Part shown: in pieces, positions 35,906-47,968 of the stretch
How positions within the stretch are numbered: position 1 is the stretch's first letter
Layout: each line of letters begins with the position of its first letter
Notes under the pieces: model-generated
What the model was told of the DNA's origin: nothing
Database searches by the model: none
Seen by the model: the letters and a program-made list of their open reading frames with translations, nothing else
NCBI GenBank assembly: GCA_038503065.1
Contig: JBCAMK010000005.1
Location: 744,001 to 808,000 of the forward strand
From: Paragyromitra xinjiangensis
Lineage: Eukaryota > Ascomycota > Pezizomycetes > Pezizales > Discinaceae
Direction: 5' to 3'
DNA: 64,000 nt
Made by a program: the position numbers and the translations under genes

Positions 35906-38900
35906 ATGGATTCCTCTAGTGGATATTCAGAAAAAGACGCTGGGCTTGGCTATCTGACCCAGGCTTCGGTGGGTTGGAACCAGGCTCCTCGTCTCAGCTT
36001 CAATCCCATAATGTGTCCCCCCAGCTTCTCCATTCCGGGTACCCTTAGGTCCCTTCTCAAGGAAATTGATAGACTACCTCAGTCAGAAACCAGGTTTGTA
36101 TCCTCGCCGTCTTGTTAACATTCATATTTCCTGCTACTAACACAATACCCATAGGTCTATCAGATATAGACTTCTCGTTGAAGAGCTTTGTGCTTATGTG
36201 GAAGATGTAGACCAGGAGAAAAAGTTGGGCGTTGAATCCAAATTGGTTAAGCTCGTGGAGCGACTTGACCTCCAAGAAGCCAAATCTGCACAGAAAACTT
36301 CCAACGATCATTCATCCAAAATACTGAACAACTCAAAGGAACTGCCTCTCTGGGTGGATTCTCGGCTTTATGGCCAGTATGAGAAAGAGGATGTGATCTC
36401 ACCAATAACTACTAATGAAGGTCATATTGAGCGTCCTGCTCTTGATCGTGGTCGGTCGGACTCTCCCGTTACCCAGTCAACCCCTATTCTGGCTGCGGAT
36501 AATCTTGGTCTTCTTGATAATTCGCCTATCCAGAAGTTAGTGAAATCGCCGGTACAAGCTGGTTCATTCACGAAGAATAACATGGACGGCTTTGGCAAAA
36601 GCTTATCTCGAATTTTGGATTTACGCCCACAGAGGAAGGTAGACTCCCCGGATATCTCTAGAATAAGCCCCCGAGGTGATTCACAGATACAAATCCCTCA
36701 AAACACTAGTCATTAGCAGCCATCCTCACTTTTATGTGCATTCTATTGTATGGATTTGATGATAGCTAATTATGTACTTTGTAGAATCCTGGAAGCCCGG
36801 TATCGAAGGTCAATAGCGTTTCCCCAAACCAACAATACAGTGTCAGATACCCACAACTGGAAACTTTTCGCGAGCTTTTCAAACCTATAGTAAGCCATCC
36901 TACCCTAGATGACTCCACTGTACTTGTGGCACTAAAGCATTTGAAGGTTGTCCGTTATCCACAACTCGGTCAAGTCTCACGCGAGGAATTACCTTTCTAC
37001 ATTATTGATTCGGCAGCCTGTCAGCTGGGATTTAAATCATATTGGAATGGTCTTAGCTTTTCCCAAGCCGAAGAGGTTTGGAAGCTCGGAATATGTGTCA
37101 ACTCATGGCTTATTGGAATTGCCAAATACATCCCAGACGCTGAAGTATTTCCAGGTCAGAGTAAAGATCTAGTATGGCCACTATACTCTTGCCCAAAACA
37201 GCTCTTTATGGAAATGTTCCGCGATATATATATTCGAGCAACCGAAACTGCGCCTACTTGGGCACACTCAGAGAGCGAGATAGATCAATTCCTTGGTACC
37301 TGTTCCGCCTTCCACACTCTACAAACGGCCGAGGATCCAAAAGGAGTTTATGCGCCGGGTTTCGATAGCTATAACAGAATCTATTGCATGTATGCTTTAC
37401 AACCCGGTAGCACCCCGAGGGATATAAAATTGCGCCATTTTATGCGTCAGATTGTGGTTCCTGTCGAACAGATCGATATCGTTTCTGGGGAAAAGGTGAC
37501 AATCACCCCCACACTCTGGGATCCACACAAACCTTATGATGTCCTCCGGAAACACACAAAGTTTACCATGAACCCTCCGTTACTCAATTGGGACGAAGAT
37601 ACCAAGAATTTCACAGGCATAATAAAAGTTGTGACAACAAACGGTCATCCTATTGATGTTTATTGCGTTCTTGAGGCGTACACTATTGAAGACCTTCCTA
37701 AGGGTGTCAGTTACGAGACCAAGGTGGAAGCTTCCGTCACCTTACGTGTACGGATTCCTAATCCTAAGGAACGAGAGCTGGATATAGGGACTCCCGAAGC
37801 ACATACCGTCGCAGAAGAAGTAGATGATCTCTGGGAGTCAGATTCAGATTCAGATTCAGATTCAGAGTCAGAGTCAGAGTCAGAGTCGGAATCGGAATCG
37901 GAATCGGAATCGGAATCGGAATCGGAATCGGTTGAAAGCTTGGAAATACATGTTACTAAAAGTACAGACATTGATGCCCTCATCTGCAGTTCGTTTATCG
38001 AATCAACGGTGTCTGACTCGGAAGATGAACTTGATCCTATTGATATGGTTGGTGATGGAGCTGCCGCTACCATATCCCCAGACACTACTAGTACCTACGC
38101 AAGGATGAGTCCCATTTTTAAACAACAAAACTCTACCAGCGGAATGATTAATGGCGTTCGCCTGCAATGGGATTCTAGGCAATATTTGAGCATCATTTGT
38201 ATTGAGGACCCCGAAGAGTTTGGATGGGAGTCCGCTGAGTCCGACGACGGATCTAACGACAGATCTGACGGAGAACCCTGTGGAGGATTCAGCCATGAAT
38301 TTTGTCCGGCTTCTGGTTATCCCTCGGATATGAACTTTCCATCAAAGCGTATAGTTCAGGGTGAGCCCATCAAACCATTTGGCCTTGACGAAGATTCGCG
38401 TGGCATGGGTCGGGGGCGAACAGTCACCGGTTTTTCGGAGGATGACATAGATCAAGTCGAATATGTTTGTTAATCCCGTCTTATGAAACAGCTTCCTAAT
38501 ACTGTAAAGCTCACATCTTTCTAGGAAGGTTATAACCTCGTGTCCAACCTAAAAATTGAACTAGGCTTGACTAAAGCTGGAGGAGGGGTTCGCGTGTCGG
38601 AGAGAATTGCCGCTTTTATTAAGGATCTACCGAATATAACACCAGTGCCAGGCTTAAGTGGGAGATTGCCCGGGCTTCGCTCCATCCCCTTGCCCACGAA
38701 ATTGTCCACCGTCAAGGACTACCACGAGGGGCAGGGCTATTTAGCAAATTTCATGATGGGTACCGAGGAACCGAGAGGCATTCACTGGAGGAAGATGATA
38801 TTGCCCAGGATCTTGAGCTCTCTAACTAGATTAGATAACGAAGTCGAGAGCGTCTTTACGGCCTGTATGGAAATCGGAAAACGAGGCGATTATACTTTCC

Positions 38901-39451
38901 GAGATATTAGGCGCATCGCAAAAGCCATCATGCTTTATGGAGATCTTCTTGATTACACCAGGATTATGCGGGACGAAACCCCGGCTTGGTCCCTTCCACC
39001 TGATTTCGGGTCTAGTCGTCATAACCCCTACTCAAAGAACTTTTCAGTTAGTGAACATATCAACTTAATTGACGAAGCTTTGACCCCAAGCGAGGTGATT
39101 GAGATCATGAACCCCGAAATGTATGGTGTAGAAGAATACCGGTTCAATTTTCAGGGATTGAGAGAGTTTGGGACGATTAAATTGACGCAGAGCTTCCCAC
39201 TATCTTGCGCTGATTTGGCCACCAGATGGAACACTGGAATGCTCAACACAATCTCAGCAGCGATGGAGGTTGAGGACTCAGACTTTATTGAATTTGCCAA
39301 GGCCCCTGGGTCCTGGCAGAGCTTTGAGCTATTTCTTGCCAACGACGTTGAGGGTATCCGCCAGCTGAATAGGCGAAGGGGAGAAGCACAAAAGGAGAGT
39401 GAGGTGTGCTTCATTCGAGGGGAGGAAAACTGGACATTTGCGGATCTGTGA
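35906..39451 (+). CDS. Uncharacterised 1092-residue protein with Ser-Asp/Ser-Glu tract
   Basis: I do not recognise this gene. Proposed exons are 35906-36093, 36155-36638, 36785-38464 and 38525-39451. The first and third introns have good signals. The second (donor AAG|GTAGAC, acceptor TTTGTAG) is the weakest point, chosen because the following exon has no upstream ATG and needs a phase-0 partner; if it is wrong, the first two exons would be a separate ~240-residue protein ending at 36716. The N-terminal third is polar with a short helical segment (YRLLVEELCAYVEDVDQEKK). The middle is a folded-looking region (LPFYIIDSAACQLGFKSYWN, then WKLGICVNSWLIGIAKYIPD). Residues ~574-607 are alternating Ser-Asp then Ser-Glu, a typical casein-kinase-2 type acidic tract. 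The C-terminal ~300 residues are mostly helical. No transmembrane segment, signal peptide or catalytic motif is seen. Confidence 0.6.
37834..37931 (+). repeat. Coding hexanucleotide array (SD)n(SE)n
   Basis: Three adjacent hexamer arrays in one frame: TCAGAT x4, TCAGAG x4, TCGGAA x7. They encode SD x4 followed by SE x11. The segmented structure shows stepwise point mutation and re-expansion of a codon-pair repeat. Confidence 0.95.
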
Positions 39452-40222
39452 AGACAGTTCTAGGGAGGTCGGTGTCTCGCAAAGCTGTTGGTGGGGATGA
39501 TATTGAGCCTTATTATATTTTTATTGAGTGACTTTGTCACTTTGCTTTGTTATCTGACTTTGATTGTAACAGAAATTCCCACTTTAACTTTTGTTTGTGA
39601 TTAGGAGACTTGCGTTGGGAACCAATTTGCTTGTTACTGTTGATTTAAATGGTGTTTTTATAAGAAAGGTCTTGAAATTGCAAGGGTGAAGTCTGTGTGA
39701 ACTTTAGTTATAAAACTTACTTTGTGTATAATGAATGGGTAGTTCAGTCACCTTAACCTGCGTTGTAGTCGATGTGGTAGTTCTGTCTAACAATATGGCT
39801 AATCTCTCGAGTCGAGTCCTGCCATAGCAAATCATGATTCTCCTAGGCTATTATAAAACATAGGTGAGACCTGATTAAGCTATTGCTGTAGGTTAGTTCA
39901 GGAGAGATAGTGATAGTTCTGGGTAAATCATGAACTGGCTCCCGATTGGGAGTCTTGAAGGAGCATCCTTGGAGTTTCCTTGAGCCTTGTCAATGATTGC
40001 CAAATCCGGGTGACGGTCACGTGTTGACAGGGGCAAGCTTGCCTCCGAGGAGTCATGACGTCACACAAAATTAGGGTTCTTAAGCTGGATTCCGCCGCGC
40101 AATCAGCACACAACCGTTTCATTCCACAAACGAGCTCTGGCCAAAGATACCCACAAATATCATCACAAAGAATCTCATACCAATCTATTCACACATATAT
40201 TCCCTCTTCTCACGCTATAATC
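39452..40222. other. Intergenic, Pmp3 promoter
   Basis: No gene is supported. Contains CACGTG at 40018-40023 and the CRE palindrome at 40056-40063 upstream of the Pmp3-family gene. Confidence 0.45.
40056..40063. promoter_or_regulatory. CRE/ATF-type palindrome TGACGTCA
   Basis: Perfect TGACGTCA 160 nt upstream of the Pmp3 start codon, with a CACGTG core 33 nt further upstream. In fungi CRE sites are bound by Atf1/AtfA-type bZIP factors acting below the Hog1/Sty1 stress kinase, and PMP3-type genes are commonly salt-responsive. The link is inferred from position and motif. Confidence 0.5.
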
Positions 40223-40605
40223 ATGGGTTTCTTCTCTGCATTTCTCCTTATCGTCATCACGATTATTGTCAGTAACCCTTCATTCATTCCACCCCTTCCA
40301 CAGCCCCAAGATCACAGTTTGTGTGGCGAGGACCTACAGAAATGAGTTCTGAACTAACAAGTAAAAAGTTCCCGCCTCTCGGCGTCTTTGCTGTCGCAGG
40401 TTGCGGTGCAGACCTCCTCATCAATATCCTACTTACGATACTCGGCTATCTACCGGGGCATCTCCACGCCTTCTACCTCGAGTGGGTGTACTACGAGCGT
40501 AAAGAGCAAACGGCTGCTGGAAGGCTCATGGAGCGACCTGCTCCGGGGATCTTTTCGGAGCGTGTCCAAGGCACGAGCTATGGGACGATTCCAGAACGTG
40601 TTTAA
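40223..40605 (+). CDS. Pmp3/UPF0057-family plasma-membrane proteolipid
   Basis: Exons 40223-40267 and 40369-40605 encode 93 residues. The intron (101 nt, GTCAGT donor, GAACTAAC branch, AAAAAG acceptor) falls exactly inside the family signature, joining ITII to FPPLGVFAVAGCGADLLINI. Two transmembrane helices are present (residues ~3-22 and ~28-50), followed by the conserved LGYLPGHLHAFYLEWVYYER. The C-terminal tail is about 35 residues longer than minimal Pmp3 (about 55 residues), as in several filamentous-fungal paralogues. Family members sit in the plasma membrane and affect membrane potential and tolerance of Na+ and cationic drugs. The donor is slightly unusual, but the resulting protein matches the family end to end. 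Confidence 0.88.
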
Positions 40606-42329
40606 GGCGACAATGGAGACAAAGGAGGGATTTCCCTCTGGTAGTACCTGATCACGCAGATAAATGAGGGCTATGGAGGAGTTTTATCGGTTTCTTATTT
40701 CATTTTTTTCGGTTTAATATCAACTTTGTCTTTGACTTTCGGGCCTTGTGGGTAGCAATTAAGGACTTTCTGTATCATGGGTATTCTTGCGTTCTGAAAT
40801 GGACCACTTATGTTGGATGTCTATCCGGACTACCTCCGAGGAGCTCGTAGATGGCCTTATCAACCCCATGCCGTAATCAATCTAAGTCTATAAAAAGTAA
40901 TTTACTTCTATTGCCTTACTTCATGGATACAGACGAAGTACAAATGACAGCGGAATTCGCTCCGGGACCTTAACGCCAAGCCATTGTTAAACCGAAACCC
41001 TGACCCTAGCATAACAACAATGACTTTTCACTTAATTTCAAGCTAGTGCCCTGAAATCTCCCTTAATGAATTCCAGCTCCGAGGTGAAGATATATCCGGT
41101 AACTGCGGTTCTCATGAGGTTGAGGTAATCTGCAATCCTATACTTCATCGCTACTCTACGTTCAAAAGAACGCTTTGTTGGATTTCGTTAAGGCCGATTC
41201 TGAATCGGCCGGGCTGGATTTAAATCTGGACTGGTCTGCCAGCGTGAATCTATGGTAGTCTGATTCCTACCTTGAGGAACACTTGGATCTTTGGATAAAT
41301 GGCTCTGGGAGAATGTATTTAGAGGGTTATGTTTAGTAATCGAGCAGTAGCCTTGTCACTAATCTGGTCTAGGTCTGCTGTTAAGATGTAGTAAGGCTAG
41401 TAATCACGGCACCTCACTCGCTCGAAATACTGCGTTTTATTGGGTTTAGTAGCTGTGGGATTTTGTTTGTATTGGCGTCCTCGTGGGTAGCAAGGAGGTC
41501 AATTAGAAGGATGATTCTCCTAAGCAAGGAAGGGTGCAATGATCCACATTTCCAGCGATATTCTTCACCTTAACCCCACCAGTGAAGATTAGCTATAATA
41601 GAAGGGTATGGGAAAAGTACAGTACTCCCAGAAAAACACCAAACATTAGAAACGTCCCTGTTAATAAACCCCCTAAACCTCCCCCTAGGATATTTTTACA
41701 GCGGACATCACACCACCTTACCAACATCCCGAGCTACAAACCCCAAACCCTACCAATTGGCCGAAGAACTCACCTTCCCTGCCGTCTGAAACACCCTGAC
41801 GCGCAAACCCTGAAATCACAACCTCTCCCCCTCGCGTGATTTAAAGTTTTAAACATACTCATGGAATGCGTTGTCCTGTAACTTTCCTCGTGTATATATC
41901 CTGCGACGTCTGAGCTAAAGCAAGGGGGACCTCAACAAATGATCTCCAGCCCAACAGAATAAAATATCATTTTGGAAGGTTTTCGCGGCTGGCACGATGT
42001 TACTGAAGAAAGCGCCGTAATAAGCCAGCAGAAGAAGAAAAAGGAAGCTAAATTACAGTAACATTTTTAAAAAGATAGAAAGACGCCGTCGTGGCTCTCG
42101 TGAGAAACAGAATGCTATGCAAGACTCCAGAAAAAAAAAAGTAACTCCACTCAAAGCAAGAAATATCGAAAGAAAAAAAAGAAAGAAAGCCCCATCCTAG
42201 AAATACAGTTGCCCAACGTACTAGTACATAACATATCGACATCTACCCCATCCAACTTCCGCCGTGTAATACTCATACTATCATACATCTGGGGTAGACA
42301 TCCACTATCAATAAAGTTTTGTAGCATAA
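40606..42329. other. Intergenic
   Basis: About 1.7 kb with no supported gene. The final 300 nt (around 42000-42250) are A-rich on the plus strand, in line with the 3' UTR of the minus-strand ankyrin gene. Confidence 0.45.
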
Positions 42330-44000
42330 CTACGATTCCGCCAAGTTGCCCAAGCTATTCACACGCTGTATAACCCGTATAGGGAACCTCACACCCGGTT
42401 GCGTACGTCTCGATAACTTCCGCTGTAGTCCCATCTCGTTCACACTCATCGGCCTGATCGGGGGAGGGCTTCGAAGTTCCCGGAGACTGCTCATAGGGCG
42501 TGTAGGTGGAGGGCTGACGAGATCTCTGAAACCTCCGGGGGAACTCGACATGCTGTCTCTTCTACTAAGACCTAGTTCCCGAAGACCACCGGGAGAACTT
42601 GAAATGCTTTCCCTCCTGCTGAGCCCTAGTTCCCTGAGGCCTCCTGGCGATACTTGGATGCTTTCTCTTCTGTTGAGACCTGATTCTTTCCGAAGTAGCT
42701 GTAATAAGCCCAATACTGTCCCGCGACCAGCTGCCCCGCTTTCTCGGTATTTGTGGAGGTACTCTCCTACTAGGTCGAGAGCTGTACGGCCGTTCTGGTC
42801 CTTCAATGCTACGTCTGCACCTTTCTCGATCAGGATTCGGGCCATGTCCTCATATCCGCTAAGTGCTGCTAGGTGAAGCGCGGTTTGCTGATGCTTGCCT
42901 TGGTGGTTGACATCAGCGCCATTCTCGAGTAACATCCTGATGATTTCGATTTTAGTTGCTTCCATCGCAATAGAAGCGGCCCGAGCGTCGTGAACTGGAT
43001 CGGTGTTTCTACGGGGAAGACGTTCGAAGGATCGATGCCGTGAGAGTCTATTCGAATTAACCCTTTTGACATCAACAGGATCCGAGCTAGCGGCAGCACA
43101 GAGGAGTGGGGTGTTGTTGTCTGTGTCACGAGCATTGATAATGGTTGCTGCACCTATCCGCAACATTCGGAAGACGGCTTCAGTGTTGTTATTCGTTGCC
43201 GCGAGATGGAGTGGTGTCTCATCGCGCTGGTTCCGTATGGTGATATTGGCACCTTTCTCCAGCAGTACTTTGACCATTTCGTGGCGGCTTTTGTCAGCAG
43301 CGGCGAGATGGAGGGCTGTATCACCGCGGCGGTTCTGGGCTGTGATGTTTGCGCCGTTTTCGAGAAGTAGTATTAAGATCATTTCATCTTCGTTCTGGAT
43401 GGCGAGGTGGATTGCAGAGTTGTTGGTTTCGTTGTCTTTTTGGATATTAACGTTTGCACCGTTGTCGATGAGGAACTTGACGATTGCCTCTTTTTCAAAT
43501 TCGACCGCGAAATGAAGTGCAGTGGAGCGTGATTGCGCTTTAGTGTCTAGCTCCGCACCTCTTTGAACCAGCACTCTAACAGCCTCTTCCTGTCCCTCCA
43601 AAGCCGCACAATGAAGTGCAGTTTCCCTATCCCCCCAGTAGCTCTTGGCTTCGATATTGGCACCTTTGTTGAGGAGTTTGGTGATGATCCCAGCATGGCC
43701 GTTTGCTGCAGCGTGCAGGAGGGGAGTCCACCCGTTGCAATCTAGAGCTCCAACATAGCTTCCATTATCGAGTAATGCACCGGCCAGTCTTTCGTAACCC
43801 CTTTCAGAAGCCCAGTGGAGCACTCGTTTTCGTCGACCGAGGTCGACGGGGACGGCGGTTTTGTCGATTATGGGTTGTATCAGATTGGCGAGACGACGGT
43901 TTGTTCGTAAGAACGCGTTGAGGTGTGAAGCTTCTGGTAGGAGACTGAGGACTTCTCCGATTTGGAGGAGAAGTTCGTTGGGGAGTTGAAGGAGGGCCAT
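42330..44000 (-). CDS. F-box-like / ankyrin-repeat protein
   Basis: Single exon, 556 residues. The N-terminal 45 residues (LLQLPNELLLQIGEVLSLLP, then LNAFLRTNRRLANLIQPII) fit an F-box-like helix set that would dock to Skp1. From ~residue 55 to ~405 about ten ankyrin repeats follow, including HCAALEGQEEAVRVLVQRGA and LHLAAADKSRHEMVKVLLEKGA, with one interruption around 305-335 containing basic SNRLSRHRSFERLPRRNTD. The C-terminus has three 18-residue repeats built on RRES/RRDS followed by SPGGLRELGL, then SPPPTRP/SPPPIRP motifs. An F-box plus ankyrins suggests a substrate adaptor of an SCF ubiquitin ligase; the target is unknown. The repeats are much more diverged from each other than those of the STAND protein at 54.6 kb, so the two arrays have different histories. 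Confidence 0.85.
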   Translation of the reverse strand: MALLQLPNELLLQIGEVLSLLPEASHLNAFLRTNRRLANLIQPIIDKTAVPVDLGRRKRVLHWASERGYERLAGALLDNGSYVGALDCNGWTPLLHAAANGHAGIITKLLNKGANIEAKSYWGDRETALHCAALEGQEEAVRVLVQRGAELDTKAQSRSTALHFAVEFEKEAIVKFLIDNGANVNIQKDNETNNSAIHLAIQNEDEMILILLLENGANITAQNRRGDTALHLAAADKSRHEMVKVLLEKGANITIRNQRDETPLHLAATNNNTEAVFRMLRIGAATIINARDTDNNTPLLCAAASSDPVDVKRVNSNRLSRHRSFERLPRRNTDPVHDARAASIAMEATKIEIIRMLLENGADVNHQGKHQQTALHLAALSGYEDMARILIEKGADVALKDQNGRTALDLVGEYLHKYRESGAAGRGTVLGLLQLLRKESGLNRRESIQVSPGGLRELGLSRRESISSSPGGLRELGLSRRDSMSSSPGGFRDLVSPPPTRPMSSLRELRSPPPIRPMSVNEMGLQRKLSRRTQPGVRFPIRVIQRVNSLGNLAES

Positions 44001-46021
44001 GACTTTATTACTTTTGATATTTGTTTACATGGAGCTGTTGGTGTGTTGTTGTTGAGGGTAAAACTTCTACGGGAAACATGAACGAAGGGGAGGGAGGGGT
44101 CTCCTAGGGGAGGGCTTGCAGGTATTTGGTTTCCTGGGGTATTGGGGGGGAGGAAAGAAGAAGAAGTTCTTGAAGGGTTTCCCGGTCGTTCGGCTGTTGC
44201 GTGGCTGACAGACATGCTTAAATGAAATGCTGAACGCCCCAACCCTCCCCACTGTCCGTGCCAGTGCCAAAACGGAACATGAAACAAGCTGTGCATGCGC
44301 ATTCCTACCGCATCGGGGTTTCCAAAATTATGAAACTAAAAGGGGAAATGTCTGGGGTGCCTTTTTGCTCCCTTTGGCAGGCAACGGCCTGTAAGGATCT
44401 GTTCGATGACATAGGGATTTGCGGGCGGTTCGGTTCTTGATGATTTCCCTGACCCCCCTTGGCTCTTACACGTTGCTATTTTGGAATCGGTGCGTTTTGA
44501 TTGCTTAGGGGGTTTGGGTGTTTGCCCAATGATTGGAATATTAACGGAGCTGAGTGTCTGTTTTGTGGGCGAATTGGAAGTATTCGTTTCTTGGCGTGAA
44601 GTAGAAATAGGAGAAACGGATGTTTGTGTGGACAGGGATGGCCGGGGTCAGCTCTTGGCGCCTCGAGTGACATTCTGTGATATTTATCAGTGGCAAACGC
44701 CAGTAGATGTATTACCTTCTTGAATTGCAGGAAGTTGAAACTGGTTGGGGATATCTTCGGGTTGTGATTTGGAGTATCACAATAGATTCCGCTTCGGGTA
44801 ACTCAGGAGAAAGCTTCTATAGAGTGACGCCTGAGTGCGATCTAAGGAATGTAACGGGGGGAGGGCTGGTAAAGTGATGATCTTCGTGAGTTGACCTTGT
44901 TGGATGGTTCTTCGTGAGTATTGTCTTCATCTTATCATACTGAATGGGTAATTCAGATGTTATCACTGGTGGAATAAGGCCATTTTTGGCGATAGCCTCC
45001 AATGTTAGGCGAGAACTCAGACCTAAGTAAGAGCATTCTAACGCTCAACATTGATCGTGGTTTAGCGCCGATCTTGCTGATCTGGAAAATTGTTACTATA
45101 TTTCAAGTACAGTAAACCAACATCTCCTAAATTTCTTCCTGGTGCTATCTTAAATGTGTATTCATCGCACCTACGGTAGGAAACGGCATAAAAGATTCAC
45201 TACTTTTACCATTGGATATGCTCTGTGCTCAATTCGTCCACTCTCTAAACAGCGCTCACCCTAAGCAAGTAAATTACTCTTTACTTTTATTATAGTTAAG
45301 GCGGGGGGGAATCTATCTAGAGATTGACCCCATCTTACGACCGAGTTAACAGTAGCTGCTCGTGTTATAAGGTTAGAGTTCCGATCACAGACTTATTCGT
45401 TATATGGACACTATTAGCACGACTTGTACTACGAATTGCAGAGACAATAATGTCAATGTTACATGTAGGGTTAGCTAGTTGGCTTCCTGCAATGGAACGT
45501 TCATAGCTCGTTCCCTCTGCTAACATTCAATTACTGTTATCACAACATCTGAAGTGAATGAAGCTATCGCCCTCGCTATCCCACAATCGCTACAAAGCCC
45601 ATTCACGAAAAATCGCCCGACGCCCACGACAGAACACCCAAACCTATCATTTCCACATCTTGGCGACTAATACCACCATTGGTACTGAGACCACATCACC
45701 ACCCTCTCGGCCCCCGCCGCACCAACAACCGAGACCACAAGGGTCTGCATACTCCCCATCTGGCCACCTCCGATCTCCCAAGAACTCCGATCTGTCACAC
45801 CAACCTAATCACACACAAAAGCTACAAACCCCACATATGTACGGGTGCGGATATGGAATACCAGAATTTCCCACTCTATGGAGCCACCGTAGAAAAATTG
45901 TGAAATCTGTTCCATCTATATATGTTTGACCCAAGTAGACAGCCGCGCAATACGAGCGTGACAAGATAAATCTATCCATTCCACCCCCTCCTCCTCCCCC
46001 CCCCTCTTCACCACCACAACA
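44001..46021. other. Intergenic
   Basis: About 2 kb without a supported gene. Contains a TACATGTA palindrome at 45460-45467 and, at 45985-46010, a C-rich pyrimidine tract that is the likely leader of the hydrolase gene. Confidence 0.45.
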
Positions 46022-47968
46022 ATGGACACCAAAGCCCCACTTCTCCCCCAACCCCACCGCTTCTCCAAAACCCGTCTACTCCTCTTCTCCGGACTCGCAT
46101 CACTCACCACCTGGTTCCTAACCAGCTCCTCACCACACCAGGCCGGCCTTCCAACCCCACAAGTATGCGATAAAGCAGCAGAGTTTAAATGGTCGGACAT
46201 AACCCCAACCCCAGACCTCCACTACCACCCCTGCTGGGACGGCTTCCAATGCGCACGTCTCCAAGTCCCGCTAGACTGGGAGGACCCAGACGGCCTAAAG
46301 GCAGCTGTAGCAATTGTGAAGGTCCCCGCGAAAGTGGATGAGCGCAGCGCAGAGTGGGGGGGTCCGGTGTTGCTTAATCCTGGTAACTCAATGCGGCTCT
46401 TGGGGTTGGTTGGTTGGTTGTGGTACTAATGTGTGTTAGGTGGGCCGGGGGGATCGGGGGTGGAGCTTGCGCTTACGCATGGGGTTCGGATACAGACGAT
46501 TCTTGGGGGGGAGTATAGTGTTTTGGGGTTTGATCCGAGGGGGGTGAATAATACGAAGCCGTCAATGTATTGTTTTGATACGGAGGTGGCGAGGAAGGTT
46601 TGGGGGTTTAAGTCTGGTGGGCAGATGCTGGGGTCTTCGGAAGGGGGGGAGGAGATTAGTGAGAGTTATTCGAGGGCTAGGGTTGTTAGTGAGATGTGCG
46701 GGGAGGCGTTAGGAGGGGAGGGATTGGCGGGGGTGGGGAGACATGTAGGTACTGCGGTGGTTGCTAGGGATATGTTGGAGATTACGGATAGGGAGTGGAA
46801 GCGGGTAGGGGAGACTAGGAAACGGGGGTTGAGGTATTGGGGGTTTAGTTATGGGAGTGTGTTGGGGAGTACGTTCGCTAGTATGTTCCCGGATAGAGTG
46901 GAACGGTTGGTTGTTGATGGTAAGGGTTTCTATCTCCTTGTTGGGGGTTTACTGATGTGGGGTAGGTGTTTGCGACGTCGATGATTACTATAAGGTAGGG
47001 TGGATGACGAACCTTCAAGATACTGAGAAGGTTATGGCTTCGTTTTATACCTACTGCTCTGAAGCTGGTCCTGAGCTCTGCGCGTTCCATACTGGGAGTA
47101 CACCAGCCGATATCTCAGAGCGTCTAGCTACCCTCATGACAGTGCTGAAGCGCCAACCTCTCCCTGTCCCCGACGCACCGACGGGTGGCGAGATCGTAAC
47201 GTCCTCAGACGTGAAGATGATGTTGTTCAGGAGTTTTTACAAGCCCATATACACATTCCCGGAGGTTGCGCGGATCCTAGCGGATTTAGAGAAGGGAAAT
47301 GGAAAGAGCATAGTAGCGTTTATAAAGGCTGGGTTTGATTGTAACTGCTCGGTGGATCCACTCCCGGTTATAAATCAGGGTTCCGAGATCATGCTGAGTA
47401 TTGCATGTAGTGATGGCGAGGAAGTCAATGATAGCCTTGAGACATTTCGCGAGTATTTCGCCGTGCTGAAAGGACAAAGCGAGACTGTGGGGGGTATCTG
47501 GGCTACTGCAAGGATGGGATGTATTGGGTGGAAGCTGAGACCCGCGAGCTTAAAGTATAATGGTAAGCGACCACCCCCACATCCCAGCGGCGATGCTAAC
47601 AAGTCTAAGGCCCGTTCGTGGGTAATACCAGCTGGCCACTCCTCTTCATCGGAAACTCTGCAGACCCCGTCACACCACTCAGAAACGCATACAAAATGGC
47701 CAAAGGCTACAACGGCGCTGTAGTACTAGAACAACACTCTGAAGGTCACTGCTCGCTCGCTGCCCCTTCGCTCTGCACTATGAAGTACGTCCGCGAGTAC
47801 TTCAAAACTGGCGTACTCCCGCCAAAAGATACAGTCTGTGAGACAGAATCTAAGCCATTCTTCGGGGGCGAGAACGTAATGAGGGTATTATCTGAAGACG
47901 ATAGAGTCTTACTTGAAGCTATCACACACGTAGGGAGAGAATGGAAGACTCCGAGGTTTGGGTATTAG
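46022..47968 (+). CDS. TAP-like alpha/beta hydrolase (peptidase family S33 type)
   Basis: Exons 46022-46382, 46440-46919, 46966-47562 and 47610-47968 encode 598 residues. A basic N-terminus and one hydrophobic segment (RLLLFSGLASLTTWFL, ~20-36) indicate a signal anchor or uncleaved signal peptide. The catalytic domain shows the oxyanion-type loop LNPGGPGGSGVEL (split by intron 1), FDPRGVNNT, the nucleophile elbow GFSYGSVLGS (Ser at about 260), and in the last exon FIGNSADPVTPL (Asp) and EQHSEGHCSLA (His), so the triad is complete. The C-terminal part is the TAP-like extension known from tripeptidyl aminopeptidases of actinomycetes and secreted fungal relatives. Several cysteines fit an extracellular or secretory-pathway enzyme. 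The likely reaction is hydrolysis of short peptides or esters; the substrate is not known. Exon 2 is extremely G-rich. Confidence 0.9.
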
